A stretch of DNA of 64,000 nucleotides, from assembly GCA_934454635.1 (NCBI GenBank), contig CAKSFR010000004.1:1-64000 (forward strand), in the 5' to 3' direction. Made by a program: the position numbers and the translations under genes. Positions 62,061 through 64,000 of the stretch are shown piece after piece; position 1 is the stretch's first letter; the number at the start of each line of letters is the position of its first letter. Below the pieces are notes generated by a model. It worked only from the letters and a program-made list of their open reading frames with translations, did no database searches and was not told the origin of the DNA. Source of the DNA: an uncultured Ruminiclostridium sp. (GTDB lineage: Bacteria > Bacillota > Clostridia > Oscillospirales > Ruminococcaceae).

Positions 62061-63230
62061 ATGAACATCGCAAGGCTACTCGGAGGATTCGGAATTGCAG
62101 CAGTCGTATTTGCGGCAGCCGCCTGCGGTTCTGCCGAATCCGAAAATATAATGACAGAAAGCGAGAATACAATGAAAAATAACGTATACGCGGCAAGCAT
62201 GGAAAACGTAAAGCCGCTTGGAAGAACTTTATTTGACGAGGGGCTGCTATGGTGCGCTTTTTCGGGGACGGGCGCGGAATTTACCTGTACCGGCAGCGAA
62301 TGTACCGTAAAAATTCAGGGCGACAGGGTGAGCCAATCGAGCGGCAACGACGGAAATTACGCAAGGATTGCTATCTATGTTGACGGCGAGCGCGTTATCG
62401 ACGACATGATCGACCAACCCGAAAAAAGCTATACGTTTCAGGCGGAAAACGCTGACGTTAGAATAATCAAGCTCTCCGAAACGGCAATGTCATGCTTTGC
62501 TGTAAAAGAAATTTCGGTTACGGACGGCGAGATCAAGCCGGCGGAAAACCGCAGTCTTTTCATCGAATTTGTCGGCGACTCGATAACCTGCGGCTATGGG
62601 GTTGACGACGAGGACAAAATGCACCACTTCTCAACCGCGACCGAGGACGTTACAAAAGCGTACGCATATCAGACCGCGCAGGCGCTCGGAGCGGATCACA
62701 GCATGGTTTCGATAAGCGGATACGGAATAATTTCGGGATATACCGACGGCGACGAGCCTGTAAAAACGCAGACGATTCCTCAGTATTACGAAAAACTCGG
62801 CTTTTCGTACGGCGATTTCGGTCTGGACAAGCCGCACAATTATAAGTGGGTTTTTTCACGTCAGCCCGACCTCGTTGTGATAAATCTCGGGACAAACGAC
62901 GACAGCTACTGCAAGGACAACGCCGACAGGCAGAATGAATACCGCGAGGGGTATATTGAGCTTCTCAAAAAGATCCGCAAAAACAACCCCGACGCAAAAA
63001 TCCTCTGCACTCTCGGCATAATGGGCGACCGCCTTTTCCCGACAATTCAGCAGGCGGTTTCCGATTATACTGCGGAAACGGGCGACGCCAACATTGACAC
63101 AATGAAATTCACTCCGCAGTCCGAAGCGGAGGACGGAATTGCCGCGGACTGGCACCCGTCATACAAGACCCACACGAAAGCGGCAAAAATGCTCACCGAA
63201 AAAATCAAGGAAATCCTTAATTTAAACTGA
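62061..63230 (+). CDS. CE2-type carbohydrate esterase lipoprotein
   Basis: 389 residues. Signal peptide with lipobox AAAAC (Cys22). A jelly-roll-like N-terminal domain (about 45-158) precedes an SGNH hydrolase. IEFVGDSITCGYGV holds the nucleophile Ser174, VINLGTNDDSY is block III, and DWHPSYKTH gives the catalytic His365. Two-domain architecture and the GDSITCGYG block match carbohydrate esterase family 2, which removes acetyl groups from plant polysaccharides. It would be anchored outside the membrane. AAAGGAAACAACAA precedes the ATG. Confidence 0.87.
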   Translation: MNIARLLGGFGIAAVVFAAAACGSAESENIMTESENTMKNNVYAASMENVKPLGRTLFDEGLLWCAFSGTGAEFTCTGSECTVKIQGDRVSQSSGNDGNYARIAIYVDGERVIDDMIDQPEKSYTFQAENADVRIIKLSETAMSCFAVKEISVTDGEIKPAENRSLFIEFVGDSITCGYGVDDEDKMHHFSTATEDVTKAYAYQTAQALGADHSMVSISGYGIISGYTDGDEPVKTQTIPQYYEKLGFSYGDFGLDKPHNYKWVFSRQPDLVVINLGTNDDSYCKDNADRQNEYREGYIELLKKIRKNNPDAKILCTLGIMGDRLFPTIQQAVSDYTAETGDANIDTMKFTPQSEAEDGIAADWHPSYKTHTKAAKMLTEKIKEILNLN

Positions 63231-63284
63231 ACATAAATCAGCGCGGCAGCGTGAACAAAAAAATCTGAAAGGAAATAAAATATC

Positions 63285-64000
63285 ATGGCAAGTGAAATTC
63301 GCGACGAAAATCTCTGGGAAAGCGGAAAAAGAAAAATCGACTGGGTAGAACACAATATGCCCCTGCTCAGAAGCTATAAGGCTGAATTTGAAGAAACAAA
63401 GCCCTTTGCGGGACTTAAAATAGCGCTTTCGGTTCACCTTGAAGCGAAAACGGCATACCTCTGCAAAACGCTCGCAGCGGGCGGAGCGGAAATGTACATC
63501 ACGGGAAGCAATCCCCTTTCCACACAGGACGACGTAGCGGCTGCGCTGGCGCACGAGGGGCTGAACGTTTTCGCGTGGTACAACGCTACCGAGGAGGAAT
63601 ATCACCGTCACATCTCAAAAGTTATCGAGGTCGGTCCGAACATTATCATTGACGACGGCGGCGACCTCGTAAACCTTATCCATAACGAATATCCCCAGCT
63701 TATCCCGAACGTTATCGGCGGCTGCGAGGAAACTACGACCGGAATTATCCGCCTTATTTCGATGAACAAGGCGGGAAAGCTGAAATTCCCGATGATGCTT
63801 GTAAACGACGCGGACTGCAAGCACCTTTTCGATAACCGCTACGGAACAGGTCAGTCGGTATGGGACGGCATAAACCGCACGACAAACCTTATCGTTGCGG
63901 GAAAGAACGTTGTAGTTGCGGGCTACGGCTGGTGCGGAAAGGGCGTTGCAATGCGCGCCAAGGGACTCGGCGCAAAGGTGATCGTTACCGAAATCGACCC
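63285..64000 (+). CDS. ahcY: Adenosylhomocysteinase, N-terminal part
   Basis: 238 complete codons, cut by the window end. SVHLEAKTAYLCKTLAAGGA is the substrate region with the conserved His and Glu. GNRYGTGQS-like DNRYGTGQSVWDGINRTTN and VVVAGYGWCGKGVAMRAKG (NAD-binding start) are firm signatures. It reversibly splits S-adenosylhomocysteine to homocysteine and adenosine. The compact form without the plant/animal insert is visible. It follows the esterase by 54 bp with AAAGGAA upstream of the ATG. Confidence 0.96.
   Translation, partial: MASEIRDENLWESGKRKIDWVEHNMPLLRSYKAEFEETKPFAGLKIALSVHLEAKTAYLCKTLAAGGAEMYITGSNPLSTQDDVAAALAHEGLNVFAWYNATEEEYHRHISKVIEVGPNIIIDDGGDLVNLIHNEYPQLIPNVIGGCEETTTGIIRLISMNKAGKLKFPMMLVNDADCKHLFDNRYGTGQSVWDGINRTTNLIVAGKNVVVAGYGWCGKGVAMRAKGLGAKVIVTEID

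Overview
The window looks like a chromosomal segment of a low-to-moderate GC Firmicute, most likely a Ruminococcus-like member of the Oscillospiraceae/Ruminococcaceae. The evidence is a PolC-type DNA polymerase III, a short HisG paired with HisZ, CdaA/CdaR, Gram-positive sigma-A promoters with strong Shine-Dalgarno sites, a dockerin-bearing secreted protein beside an NPATG surface protein, and a CE2-type esterase. Both ends cut a gene: hisI at base 1 and adenosylhomocysteinase at base 64000. I see no tRNA, rRNA, CRISPR array, IS element or prophage.

Layout. Bases 1-29832 are one long leftward block. It holds a complete histidine operon (hisZ-G-D-C-B-[NUDIX]-H-A-[two small membrane genes]-F-I) with its own promoter near 8490. 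Upstream of it lies the cluster hom-pyrH-frr-uppS-cdsA-dxr-rseP-ispG-polC (promoter near 20535), and before that manA-glcK-ilvD-radC-uvrB-uvrA (promoter near 29910). Bases 30096-37194 carry maa and degV, then lgt, a DUF4190 protein and a VanY-type peptidase on the opposite strand, then a ribbon-helix-helix protein with clpB. Bases 37449-41912 are a leftward TetR-led accessory operon (TetR, DUF6796 membrane protein, MBL hydrolase, GNAT, ATC-hydrolase-like protein, and a second DUF6796 protein split by a frameshift). Bases 42237-48880 hold an NPATG-anchored cohesin-like protein, a 1443-residue dockerin protein and a GGDEF/EAL protein. Bases 49110-54878 are a purine salvage and nucleoside-uptake operon (xpt, BMP lipoprotein, fused ATPase-permease, permease). 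Bases 55057-58665 carry cdaA-cdaR and a cysteine desulfurase-like gene with a DUF3343 partner. Bases 58806-64000 run rightward: a sugar nucleotidyltransferase fused to a mutase-like domain, an AT-rich GNAT gene, a CE2-like lipoprotein esterase and ahcY.

Points of most interest: (1) a previously unnamed family of intergenic hairpin repeats with four recognisable copies (near 16300, 42990, 43090 and 52860); (2) the TetR/DUF6796/MBL/GNAT/ATC-hydrolase operon with a clear operator and a CT-duplication frameshift in its last gene; (3) the single-chain fusion of a nucleoside ABC ATPase to its permease; (4) accessory genes (NUDIX, two membrane proteins) translationally coupled inside the his operon; (5) radC apparently starting at ATT; (6) a mannose-1-P guanylyltransferase/phosphomannomutase fusion whose mutase domain has lost its phosphoserine motif.

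Starts were chosen from ribosome-binding sites and family N-termini. Functions rest on motif recognition by eye; no database search was possible.
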